This document shows positions 30,851-42,640 of a stretch of 64,000 bases of DNA, piece after piece. Under the pieces are notes generated by a model, which ran no database searches, was not told where the DNA came from, and was given only the letters and a program-made list of their open reading frames with translations. Each line of letters begins with the position of its first letter. Position 1 is the first letter of the stretch. Source of the DNA: Trichopria drosophilae (lineage: Eukaryota > Arthropoda > Insecta > Hymenoptera > Diapriidae); the NCBI GenBank assembly GCA_030407085.1, contig CM059585.1, positions 6,689,001 through 6,753,000 on the forward strand, read 5' to 3'. Made by a program: the position numbers and the translations under genes.

Positions 30851-31935
30851 TTTCGCAGTAATGAGTCCGAAACTACGAAATAGCGCTCAGAAACTTTTTA
30901 ACCTCATCCTAATACACTATGTATATAGGACGGAGATTTGTCGGTAAACAAGGTTCTCGGAAAACCCGTATGGTATTTGTCACCTAGCTGTATAGACCCC
31001 ACATAAAAGTTTTTATGTATATGTATATAAGGAATTATAATTAAAAGCCCGATTTGAAACAGATCAGGATCGGATAGAGCTTTCTGACCTGCGGGACCCG
31101 GACCCGACACGTATCTGCGGTTGCGTTACATCCGGATCAGGTTCAGATGAGGCATTCGGATCTGGATCGGATCTGTGCTAAGGCTTCCGGATTCGTTCCT
31201 GATCCGACCCGTAGGTGAATGTTTATTCGGGCTATTTCTGGTGTTTAACAGACGAATTTTTGATAAATATTGGAACACAAAAGAATGAACAATCTACGAA
31301 ACTTGCATAAATACTGGACAATTCTCAGATGAATAACGAAACCAAATAATTAAAAAATTGTAAATTAAAGAAAAAATTATTATTTTTTATTGATTTATTT
31401 CGAATTCTACTCTTATAATTAGGCCGAATACATTCACACATTTTGACAATTTTCTTAAATCTAAATGCATACTTAATAGTAAACAAAAAATCCTGATTAG
31501 GTAACGCATAATTTAAAAAAAAAATAGTACGGTTATCGTAAAAAGCGCTAACATTTACAACAAAAAATGCTATTTGTAACCACCCAAACATAATGTACTC
31601 CATTTAAAGCCAAACAAAAAACACAAGTATTTGCCGAAATTCGGGTGGCGCACCATTTTTTTTCAAAAACCAGTATTACGACGTAAAGAGCGGAAAAATA
31701 CTCAAAAATTAGTATAGAAACGTTCTCTACAACTTTTAACCGGTTCTTTGGAACTCAAAACTCCACTGTCATTATTTTTTACAAGACTTTCTGATGTAAA
31801 GACTCGTTGGAAGAAAATTATATCCATACGTTTTTTAGCCTTACTGCCTACATGCATAGAGGATTTTCGAGGTTCTAAACTTGGCTTTAGGAATATATTT
31901 CGGTTACGTTCAAGATAGTCTAAAGCCAGTAGGCA

Positions 31936-31984
31936 ATTTGAGAAGAGAGGAGGAGAGAGGGAGGAGAGAGGAGGAGGAGGATGG
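31936..31984. repeat. GAGGA polypurine simple repeat
   Basis: An uninterrupted run of G and A with GAGAGGAG/GAGGAGGAG units about 48 bp long. The complementary strand is pure pyrimidine, the kind of tract that can form a triplex. Confidence 0.85.
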
Positions 31985-32446
31985 CACTTTTAGCCTTCTT
32001 ATTCTATAGCCTTTTTTGTAACGAAAAAAGATTGTTGTTTATATTAATTATTTAGAAAATGATACCTTCGAATAACATTTTTGAAATAAATAATTTAAAT
32101 GTAAATAATTTAACTTTTAAAAGAATGGATGTTTATTTAATATTTTTTGTGTTAATTAACTTTCACAGGCTATTTCAATACATAAAATGTATTCTTTTGT
32201 TATAAATAGCCGTTTTATACTTTTGTAAAAATCCAACTATTAATTTTGACAGTTTGAAATTTTTTATTATTATTAATAATAATAAACGGATAATAAGACC
32301 TTACAAAAAGGAAAATGAATTATAAATTGTACCAAACAATACAAAATACGATTAATATACAGTATAAATATACACAATAGTAAATACACAGTATACAATG
32401 TAGACATTTCAAAACGGAAAATAGATGATCAATAAAAAATATAAAT

Positions 32447-32685
32447 TACAGTAGGACCTCTCTTATTCGAACCTCTCTTATTCTAATTGCCTTTCTTATT
32501 CTAATTGTCCAGCCTCTCTTATTCTAATCGTTCCCCCACTATCACACGAAAAGTCAACGAAAAATATTGTCCACGAATCACAAACTCGCAAGCAAAGTAA
32601 GTGTGGGTAAGGGGAAAATTAGAATAAGACAGGTGGCGCCATCTTGAAAAACTTAACTAATTAGAATAAGAGAGGTCCTACTGTA
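32447..32685. mobile_element. pogo/mariner-like MITE, copy 3 (diverged ends)
   Basis: The ends read CAGTAGGACCTCTCTTATTC with flanking TA. This is a sister subfamily of copies 1 and 2: the CTTATTCTAATT word is kept but the outer 10-15 bp have changed. It is 239 bp long. Confidence 0.8.
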
Positions 32686-32689
32686 TATA

Positions 32690-34130
32690 ATACTAACGGA
32701 GCGAATATCATTTATAATTGGTATAATTGTCCCATACACGTTTGAAAAGCACGATAGGAGAATTGTAAGAGAATAAATATCAAAAATCCATATTTTTTTC
32801 TAATCCATCGATCAAAATTAGTTAGTATTGTTATTTAACCAAATAATCTATAATAACATTGGCATCTTTCGTTTCAAAAGAGTTAGTTCGACACAATTTT
32901 GTTCACAGCAAAATGCAAAAGTAGAAACACCATTTTTTGTAGCTTTATTGCATTTGTAACAAAACTAAAGAACATATTATAATAAAAAAATTACAGAAAG
33001 ACGTTCAATGTTCTTACATTAATAGTAATATTATTAATAGTAAGAATAGTTTACGACCTATCTTTACTACCATATTTCACTTAATTTTTTTAAGCAAAAC
33101 AATTTTTTACAAATAATAAATAGAATAAATTCAACGTAAAAATTACATATTTTCGACGTGATTTCGAATGTCTTCATGACCGAATGGGGGTTTCGGCTCA
33201 TAAAATGAACCACATTTGTATTATAAAGAAATTATTTTTCCTATCATTAGTAATGGAATTGATAATAGTTCTTCAATGATAGAGTTAATTTTTGTTAGAA
33301 ATTAACAATTTGAATATTACTGAATATCCGTCGAGTAATGGGATGAAATTTAACCTGCCATTTTAGTGAGTTATTCTCGCTCGTTATTAGTTCAATCCCA
33401 CTTTTGTCTATAGTAAAATAATCTGTCTAATGTCATTATAGTAAGATTTCATTCCATTGTCCTTCCTTTTAAAGGATTTAACATTTAATCCAAATGAGGA
33501 AAATCATCATTCTTGCTTCGGACAATGTTTCAGTCCTGTGAGAGATGCCAGCCTGAGTAATTTAGAGAGAAGAATACGGTTAATGGGAAGTGGCGAGCAA
33601 TTATCGGAGAAAGATCAGAAATAAATTTCGCTAACAAAAGTGTCGGAAAACGACTTCGTTAAATGGCCTCGTAAAATAAATTTTTACCGACATTAGTAAA
33701 GGATAATTATCTCCTGATTTGAGAAGCCAATTTTTCATTGATCGAGCTACAACGTTGTACGTAGCTGCGATGAATCAGTTTTCCCTCCAAATCACATTAT
33801 AAATTTTAGTAACTTTTGTTATGTTATACAACATTTCTGTGTCTTTTACTTTTAATTTGACTTTTTCGTTCGTAATTAACATTCGATCGATTATAAATCC
33901 TTGTTTTCGCTCGTCTAAACTATTTGTCATCATTAACTGTGATGTTACATTACGCTAAAAGGGTTCAAATACTTTTTAAGTAGTAAATTAGTGGTCCATT
34001 TACTTCTACAAGTCGTTAATTCTAATTTCGCCAATAAAAGAATGTCCGCTAAGATTTTGTAAGTAAATATATTACTTGAACAATTAAAGAGTTTTCAGAT
34101 TCCTTGATTCAATTTACAACAAGTTTAGAT
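32690..34130. other. no gene seen
   Basis: A+T-rich sequence without a recognisable coding region, RNA gene or clear repeat. Confidence 0.45.
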
Positions 34131-34139
34131 TTCTCATTA

Positions 34140-34700
34140 CGAATGTGCGAACGTTCTCGAAATTCAAAATGGAGTTTAAAATGTTAATTTTTTTAAATTT
34201 TCATAAACGTAAAGCTAATAAAATGTTAATTATTGTCCGCCATTTTGAATTTTGGAGAAATTATTTACCATTTGTAGGTCTCGTGAGTGCTCCTTTTTTT
34301 TGGTTCTACCAACTAATTTTTTAAAATGTCCTCCGAAACCAGTTTAAACCATAGATCCGGTACAATAATGAGTTGTACTTTAAGGTCATAATTCAAAATG
34401 GTGGATTGACAATGGCAACTTTAAGTCAGAAAATTGGAGAAATATAGAAATTATTACAAGGTGCATAAAAATTCTTTTAAATCTTTATTCAATTGTTAAA
34501 AATTCAACAATTAAAATGGCGTCTGCAATATGGCGGGTGAATCTCGATAACTATATTCTTTCTAGATAAAAACGGATGAAACGGAGTATCTGTATGTTTA
34601 TTTTGGGACAATGATTACGAACCTTAGATGTGTATTTTAAAATTCAAACTAAATTCAAATATGGCGAAGAAACATCAAAAGAGAAGTACCGAGGATAACT
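34140..34700. repeat. old dispersed repeats with ATTCAAAATGG / ATATGGCG words
   Basis: Words such as ATTCAAAATGG, CGCCATTTTGAATTTT and ATATGGCGGG recur in both orientations here and again near 21.9, 41.9, 45.3 and 57.4 kb. They look like remnants of foldback elements related to the better-preserved ones. There is no coding content. Confidence 0.4.
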
Positions 34701-34810
34701 TTGATGTTTCAGGTTTCATATTCTCAAAAATCTATGAAACAGTCATCTCTGCATAACCATACGTTTTTACTATCAGATGTTTATTTTAATTTTTTAGATA
34801 TTAAACTACC

Positions 34811-36004
34811 CTGGTAGACATTCCGGCTGTCTTATTGGGCATTTATTGTACAATATTCTTAGGCAATTTTTGGACATAAATGTAAGATTTTGTTGGCTAT
34901 TTATTGGGCAGTTTTATTAGACAATTTTTGCACAATTTTATTGCTTATATATTGTATGAATTGAAAAACAGACAAAAGAAAATAGAAATTTTATTACACA
35001 TTTCGGGGATCTCGGACACCATTGTATTTATTTATCTCTACGTTTACATCGTCACATATAGACATAGATATTGTACAACAGAAGCGCCACGCCATATAAA
35101 TACAAATATGTATACGCAGTAGCGAAACGTTCACTAAATGCTGTAGTCGAAGGTTGCTTATATACTGAATACATTGGACTCGTGTACTTTCGAGAAAGTT
35201 TTATAGTATAGCGTTCGGTCGGTAACTTATCGCCTGAAATCAAACAATATCTTACCGACGAAAACGCAAATCGAATGATAACTAGAACTTGAATATGTTT
35301 TTGTCTTTTAATCTGACTAGATAATATAAATGGACGAAGCGACCTTCAAGTTCGATTTTCATATTCGGTTCATTGTTGTGTTCAGGCATATATTCGCCGT
35401 ATTTCTGTGGAGAATATAAGCCGGTAATGTCAATAATTCATTATAGGTTATGTCGCTTTGTTTTCATAGAGGTTTGTAATTGAAGCATTTTCGACAGGCG
35501 ATAAATAAAGCATAAAACTCGTCTGCTCTTGATTTTCATTCGAACGACTTTTAGATATATTCAGATATATTCTTATTCAATTTTGGTCAATATCCGTGAT
35601 TGCTGAACTTTAAAACAGAAATAATTAATAACACATTGAAAATCATCGCCTCGAAGATAACGCAAAATATTAAGTATCGCTGGACATTATACGTACGATT
35701 TTTGTTCAAAACGAAAAATACGCGAGTGATATAATATGTTCATCTGCAAATATTAAGTAATGTTTAGGTTACATCTAAGATTTGGTGTTTAAAACACTTT
35801 TCTTGGATAATAATTGGATAAAAATATCGCACAATTATTGAACATATTTCTTGTCCAAGAATTAGACAATTTTGTAAGATTTTCTTGTTTAAGAAAAATG
35901 TTTTGCTTAAAATTGTCCAATTCTTGGGCATTTTATGGACACTTTTATTGTATACATGTTTTATGTCCAATAATTGTACAATAATTGGTTTCAATTTCTA
36001 CCAG
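34811..36004. mobile_element. 1.19-kb element with CTGGTAGA ends
   Basis: The left end CTGGTAGACATTCCGG and the right end (inverted CTGGTAGAAATTGAAACC) share the tip CTGGTAGA. Subterminally both ends carry repeated TTATTGTACAATA, TTGGACATAA and AATTGTCCAA words. The interior (35.0-35.7 kb) has no coding region I recognise. This is a non-autonomous DNA transposon whose superfamily is unclear. Confidence 0.65.
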
Positions 36005-36009
36005 ATAAT

Positions 36010-37140
36010 CCATTTAACGAATCCATCAATTTTTTAGCGTCCTTTTGAATTTTGAAATTGTTACAATCCAATCCTTTTTGAAAGGAAATTGTTTCTAGTT
36101 ATGTTGCAAACGGACAATACTCTAAGCTCGATGTTTTAGAAATATTCTCCAGTGAATAGGCCATTTTGAAATAACAAAAATTTGTTTGCTTTTCGGCGGC
36201 CATATTAAAAAATCAGTGGTCCTACTTTTGTTTGTACTGAAATCAATGGTTGACATGCCACTAATTCATTGATTACAATCTGAAAAACGAAATAGTTTCG
36301 TTTTCCAAAATTAAGTTTCCCTCAAGCGAATATGCGATTAGTATTCGTGTGAGGAAAGGCGAGCTTTTCTTGTAAAGTATAATAAGGGAGCTTTTCGTGA
36401 ATGACGCAAAGGAAGATTGAAATTGTGGTGGCATCTTGGGGTCAGGTTGGACCTAAGAAAGAATAAGTCGAGTGGTGCAGGGATCTTCTCATTTGTTCAT
36501 CGAACAAACTGCGATGACGTAAAAAAAGCTCGAAGTCGTGGTCGGATTCTTTTTCCACAAAGGGCTCTATTTCCCGGCAACACCAACCAATGGTTGGCCC
36601 GAAAGAAGAATCTAGGGCAGTGCTGCGCCGTGGAGCAAGGTTTTGCGTAGAGATTCATAGTACAAACACGGAGGGTCTGCACTTGATGAGCTTCTGCGCT
36701 GTCGGACTGGGGATTACGTACGATCCTACTTTTTTTTTTAAACGAAAAACTACGTCACTTTTAGGTTTCACGAAAAATTTGAGGATAAGCTTTTTTTGGA
36801 AAATTCTGATTTTAAATCGAACGGCGGATATTAACATTGATTTTGAAGTAGCGTTCATCAGTGCTTAATATTTTGAAAGCTGCGATATTTCGAGGAAATA
36901 CTTCCATAGCTGTAAACATGTGTGTATAATACAAATTTATTGGGAAAGAGAAAATATTAAACAATACCAAACAATGGCAACACTATAATGAACACAAATG
37001 TGTTAAATTCAAATAAATATTTACTTGAATACACATAATTTTTTTCAGCGTGCTTGGAATAATCGAATAATTGATCATTTTTTACAATTTTTTAAAATAA
37101 TTTTGATATTTAAAAAGAAAATGTGAACCGAACTGAAAAA
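36010..37140. other. GC-richer stretch of unknown nature
   Basis: At 36400-36720 the base composition rises and open frames overlap on both strands (36417-36650 plus, 36497-36682 minus). Neither has a domain I recognise and neither is flanked by convincing splice sites. It could be a decayed transposon fragment. Confidence 0.3.
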
Positions 37141-37144
37141 ATGT

Positions 37145-37215
37145 GACACGCCATGCTGGGACGCGAACCCGGATTGAATGCTCTAGCAAAAGAATATCTA
37201 AATAACTCTTAAGAG
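37145..37215 (-). repeat. tRNA-like 3' half, possible SINE fragment
   Basis: Read on the minus strand, the sequence CCGGGTTCGCGTCCCAG resembles a T arm: 4 of 5 stem pairs, a TTCGCGT loop and a B-box-like GGTTCGCGTCC. The matching 5' half with an A box and acceptor pairing is not seen, so this is not an intact tRNA. A tRNA-derived SINE remnant is the simplest reading. Confidence 0.3.
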
Positions 37216-37219
37216 TGCA

Positions 37220-39830
37220 GACGACCTTCAGACTTTATAAATAAATTATAAATAAAACTCCTTGTCCATTTTAAGTCAATTTACAGCCATTATTTTTACT
37301 TTTTACTGGAAAAATTAATGTAGCATATAATTTATTTAAATTTCTTTCCTCAAACGAATCATAGTTAAAACCCAGTATTCCTTAACAGAGTTCATTTTTT
37401 CAGCCAAATTTGAACAGTGATTTATGGAAATTCAAAATTTTCATTTTAAATTGAAAACACAGAATACACGTACATTGTCGAATAATTAATATAGCATCAG
37501 AAAGTTGTCGGTCAATCATCGTGTGTTATTTGATCATTAATAATTGTTTGAATATTCAGGTCTAAAGCATACAAAATATTTCAGAGTACCTTCAGAATTG
37601 CCAAACATTCAAAACGACTCAATTTTATTTGAAGTACACTGAAAGCGAATACTAGCGTTATGATTTATATAAATGTTTAACTACTATCGAGTTATCGGAA
37701 TTTTTTATCTGGAAACCACTCCAACTCTCTAAATAATAAATTTTAAAACTGAATTCGATATTTGTTATATATTCGGCCGGTTTCTGAAATTATATGGATG
37801 GAAAAACATAATTCTAACGTAATCTAGTAAGTTTAGCTGCATTAGTTAAGTGACATTATTATAACATATTCAGAATAAATATAGATAATTTAAATTATGA
37901 TCATATATAACATGCATTAATCGCGTGCAATTAATAAACATAACTTCTATTAATTTCTGTTCGTGTAAATAATTTATTATAATGATATATAATTTAAATT
38001 TTCATTGACAATCTTTCATATTTTAAGTTGTACTTGAATTTACAATACAAAGGTAAACTTTTTGGAATCATTCCATAAAGTCAATTCAAAAGTTGGTAAA
38101 AATTTGCTAATCACGATTTAAATGAAGCGAGTCCTTATTTAAGATTTCGAGATAAAAATTTGTACACTTTTAGATTTATTGTTAGTGGGTCACTTCGAAT
38201 CTCTTGGTTACTTAACTCTCTCGACTTATGTTTGTGTTGAAGTGCGTTGTAACGTAATCATGGTTCTGACCTTGTCAATGGTCTTCAAGGGCATTTCAAA
38301 GTCATATGTATCTTTAATCATATTGTAACTTTAAAACAACAAAGAACCTTTTTTAATTTCTGCAAGCATTTGACTATAATGCAAGTTTGGTGTAAAATTG
38401 TCCGTTCTTTCGATTGCTAAGATCAAAACAGGGTCTTCCCATTTAAAAAATCAAGGTGGCCTTGAAAAACCTTGAAGATCATCGACAAAGGCAACACCAA
38501 AGTGATCATTAGATCCAGCGTCAAAAGTTATTACGAACATTACCTTTATCTGGGTGAAAGATATTTTATATAAAAACTTGTACAAGTGGTTTGATATTTT
38601 TGAACATCCTGTATATGTAACATTGCAATTTTCTTCGCCTTTTGACACAATTCACTGGTATTATAAAATTGGTTCCGGTCCAACCATTTGCGGCTAGACA
38701 ATGTCTTCTTGCGCGCCACCTATTAGGCAATGAAGTAGCTCACATTTGGCATGATTGTCACGTTTTATCAATATCATAGCCCGACAAAATCTAAAAAATT
38801 ACATGTTGCGGAACATTTTAGTCGATTCGTATAAAATTTGGTCTGTAAAAAAACTAATTTTTGCTTTTGTGTTCCATATTTGCCATAACGCTTTCATGAA
38901 GATTTTCTGAAACACAGGATTGTAACGACTAATTAAATATGCATTTTTTTTTATTTTCTGGGTCCACCATATTTCATCTGATATTTTTATATTTTGAAAT
39001 TTGTTTTTGGATTCATAACTTTCATTCTCTTTGAATCATTTTACGTTACTTGTGAATGAATTTGAGCGCGTTTTGTGTTGAAATTGTTGAAGAAAGAGTA
39101 ACACTAATAAAAGGACAAATTCCGATTACATAATTTCAACCCAATTTTAATCGAAAATTGAGTAATACCGACATCTTTTTTCGCGTTAATTACAAAATCG
39201 TTAGCAAGTAAAAAGTACTAGAGAATTATAGTTTAATAAACTGCACAAAAATGTTTAGTAAGGAAATTTCTTGAGGTTCATGAGAGAATTTTCAGTTAAG
39301 TATATTTCTGAAATCCACTTCCAAGCGTTCATTAAATGTAATGAAATTTTGTACAGTGTACTTCGGAAGGTAGCACCCCAAGTATATTTACATCTTCAAA
39401 GAAATGTACCATGTTACGTAGTTAGGGGGCAAAGGTTCAAAGTGTAATAAAGATAACGCAGTCTGCCAAGAGTTGTTTGTTTACATCTCAAGTGTTGAAA
39501 TTCGACGAAATCAATTCCCAGCTCTCTTGCGTTTTACCTACTTGTACGTGGTTTCTAAATTTAAAAATAAATCTAATGGATTTTTTCAATATTATTCTTT
39601 TAAACATTTTTCTTTCCTTCGGTTATAAAAAAACATACGCACATAGCATTCTACAGTTGACTATTGTGTCATCTATACACGTAAATAAAAATGTTGTTTT
39701 GAATAAATTAATGTACTGCAACGAACAGTCAGTTGTAATTTTTTCTAGTAATGATTATGATTATTATTACAATATAAATTAGCAATTATGTGAATGAAAA
39801 ATAAACTTCTACGTTTATCACTGTGAAGAA
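37220..39830. other. no gene seen
   Basis: A+T-rich sequence. TTTTTGAACATCCTGTATAT near 38598-38617 resembles the ends of common insect repeats. The open frame at 39477-39782 is A+T-driven and has no recognised content. Confidence 0.4.
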
Positions 39831-39836
39831 TGCATG

Positions 39837-40175
39837 CCCTATTGAAAAAATCCGTGTAGATTCCATATGGATTTTCAATATGGATTTTCCATATGGATTC
39901 CACGTGGATTGATGTGGATTCCATGTGGATTCGTATGGATTCCATATGGATTCCAGATGGATTTTTTATATTGATTTTCATGTGGATTTTCCACACAACA
40001 ACGATTTCTACAAAGCGTACAATGTATGTAGAGAAAATCCATATAGAATCCACATCAAAAATCCATATGGAATCCAGACGAGTCCACATGGAATCCACAT
40101 CAATCCACGTGGAATCCATATGGAAAGTCCATAATGAAAACCCATATAGAATCCACATGGATTTTTTCAATAGGG
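39837..40175. repeat. 339-bp palindromic array of TCCATATGGATT words
   Basis: The ends CCCTATTGAAAAAATCC and GGATTTTTTCAATAGGG are perfect inverses. Between them, 11-14-bp words such as TCCATATGGATT and TCCACATGGATT, themselves palindromic, recur many times, with a unique spacer near 39975-40030. Peptides such as MDSTWIDVDSMW in the open frames are translations of the repeat. Confidence 0.85.
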
Positions 40176-40199
40176 TGGAGAGCAATATCCGAATTCTAT

Positions 40200-41580
40200 A
40201 GAACGTATATCAAATATTTTGAAAACATAAATAAACAAAATGCAGTTACATTTAAATGGTTATTAACCTTAATGCATTACTATAAAGGTTCTACGAGCCT
40301 ATTACCGACAATTCAAACATCCAGAGTTCAAGTCCCGGCGCATCAAATCGAGATAGGTCCCCATTTTTTTTTAATCGAAAAATAATCCAAAACCGTTGTA
40401 AAATATTTATGTTTCCACCATCGTAACAATTGAAATGTTTCAAACCAAGATACAAATTTTTTTGAATTGTGCAGAAGAATTTCTAAGTTAGGAATAAAAA
40501 AATTGAATTAGAAACAGTTTCAAGGATTTAACTTGTACCACAGATTTCCTGATACATTCGTAATCGAATATGATATGGTTTTTGTTAAGGTTGTATTTCA
40601 CTTCATTTAAAGGAATTTTAGTAAATAGAATCCCGGAAATAATCTGTTTAACATTTGAAGATAAACCACATTGTGAGAAATTCCGATCTTTCAGAACACA
40701 TGAGATAACACTGAATGTAGATTTTGGACTTATTTCAGAAGTTTATTCTTTCTGCTTGAATAAATTATCTTTGACGTAACAGATCGAGCTAACCAACCGA
40801 GAAGTGATAGTGTATACGTATTTACAGTGCCGATGTTGTTTGAGACACGTGACCATGGCTATTAAAAAACCAGTTCCTTTCGGCGGATCCTCTTGGAACC
40901 AATTGCGTAATATTTTCATTTTCTGGTGTAACAAAAAATCTCTAATATCTGTCTTTCGGGAAGAAAAGTGACATTTTAGTTTTGGAAATGTTGCGTTACT
41001 TTTCCTTGCCAAAATTCTTTGTTTTCTTTTTCTGTGGTCCTGAGAATACAATAATAACATTATGGCTTTGTGTAAAATGCAGAGTCCATCTTTCATATTT
41101 TAATCAGAAATACAACTTGTTACAGAAATCGACGATTATTATTTGTATTAACTGTAAGATAATATTTTTATTATTTATTATAAGATAAAAGTTTTATGTA
41201 TGGGAATAGTAAAATATATGTGAGAACTAATTGTATTAATTCTTTAAATATACATTCCCGAAAAAGAATTAAAATAGTATATTAAATCAAACTTACTCCT
41301 TTGAGGCGCTAGATGTCGCTCCAATCCGAAAATAAATTTGCATATGGTATAGATATGAACGTCGTTTATTATGAGAAAATAAGGCAACAGTTGACAATCG
41401 TGATTTCCGTTATCTTTATATTTTTAGTGTGGAGTGCCACCTAGCTCTCCTCGAAGAAACTTTATGATGGTGGATCGGACGTTTAATATAAAAATTTCCC
41501 CGCTGTTATTGAAACATGTGAGTGGTATGGAATTTTTTATGGTAAGTATGGTAAAATTCCCAAATAATTGTAGTGTCCAG
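40200..41580. other. no gene seen
   Basis: Short open frames at 40570-40779 and 40743-41188 have no recognisable content. The patch 41290-41460 contains TTTGAGGCGCTAGATG and GTGCCACCTAGCTCTCC, words common in insect repeats. Confidence 0.35.
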
Positions 41581-41581
41581 T

Positions 41582-42640
41582 TTAACCCTTTTCGTCCCAA
41601 AAGTCCGGAATTTGGACACAACTTTCAACGATGTAACTTTTGAAACAAACAGCGTTAAACAAAATTGAAATAAGTCAAAATCGATAGATTTGGACCTCCT
41701 CTTTAAAATGCCGTGGTCAGAATCAGCCGGAAATTACAGAGAAAAAAGTTATGATCATTACGTCGAAAAAAATACTGATTTTTTCGACGTTTTTTCCCAA
41801 TAATTGCGTTTTTTGACATTGAAAAGAGCAGTGCTGATCATTGCAAAACGTACCAATCGCGTCTTTTTGCTCGGACCATTCTTCTCCCTTTGGATTTTTT
41901 TCAAAAAACAAAATGGCGGCTGCAAGATGGCGTCTGGAAGTTGTAAGTTTGAATTTTCTCGCACAAATATTAATTATTTGACCGTTTAACGGCTAGAATC
42001 ATGGAGAATTGCAATGAAAAAGTAATTATTTTTCATTTGTGAATACCTAGACTCATCATGATTTATTCATAACCTCATAACTTTAAATTAGTTAGACACA
42101 ATGAGTTTATACCGATTATTTGTCTAATTTTCACACAATTTTCGACGTTTCCGTAACATTATTTATGTGTGAAATTAAAAATGACCATATTCCCTTATAA
42201 CCTATTAATTATCGATTTATAACCTAAAAATTTAGTACAGCTCGACTTTTTTTATTTTTAAAATACTTTTCTTCATTTTTTTTTATTTTAATTTTATTAC
42301 TTTCATTTTCTTGTATTCAAAACACACGTGGAGGCATTGACGAAATATTTGTTTTTTATTTTTGTGTTTTGTTTTTATTTTGTAAATCAATATTGCAGAT
42401 ATTGAAAGTTGTGTCGCACTATAAGATGTGGGTTGACCTGCACTCAATTTGTAAGTTATAAACAAATTCTTCATAGGTCACAATCATATATGGTTATTTT
42501 CAATTTCATACGTACGTAGTGATAAAGAAACGTCAGAAATTGAGTGAAAATCAGACAAAATATCGGCTTATATCAATTTTTTTAACGCTGTTTGGAACAA
42601 AAGTTGCAGCATTGAAAGTTGTGTCCAAATTTTGGTACAT
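41582..42640. mobile_element. 1.06-kb element with 85-bp inverted repeats
   Basis: ATTTGGACACAACTTTCAA, then CAAACAGCGTTAAA, at 41613-41660 match the inverse of 42577-42637 (TTTAACGCTGTTTGG, then TTGAAAGTTGTGTCCAAATT). The left tip starts TTAACCC; the right tip is less clear. A second inverted copy of the GAAAGTTGTGTC word lies at about 42400, suggesting internal duplication. There is no transposase. Confidence 0.65.

Larger units (their letters stand above)
29257..31232. mobile_element. element with CCCGAATAAACAT ends and CCGGATC-rich arms
   Basis: The left arm begins CCCGAATAAACATTTCCGG and includes GTAACGCTACCGCAGATCCG. The right arm, inverted, begins CCCGAATAAACATTCACC and includes GTAACGCAACCGCAGATACG. 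The arms are GC-rich with repeated GGATCCGGATC-like words, in contrast to the A+T-rich core. They have diverged by roughly a quarter by eye, so the element is old. Confidence 0.7.
28861..31665. repeat. nest of inverted repeats, 2.8 kb
   Basis: The outer ends ATATGGTGCGTCACTAAAATTTC (in part) at 28865 and GAAATTCGGGTGGCGCACCA near 31637 are inverted. Inside them lies a pair of CCGGATC-rich arms (29257-29480 and 31060-31232), and within those a 555-bp foldback and a 200-bp hairpin, each listed separately. It appears to be a series of insertions of one inverted-repeat element into another. There is no transposase. Confidence 0.55.

Noticed and set aside
40300..40360. Possible tRNA T arm (AGTTCAAGTCCCGG)
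   Set aside because: The stem pairs poorly and there is no D arm or acceptor stem, so I do not call a tRNA.
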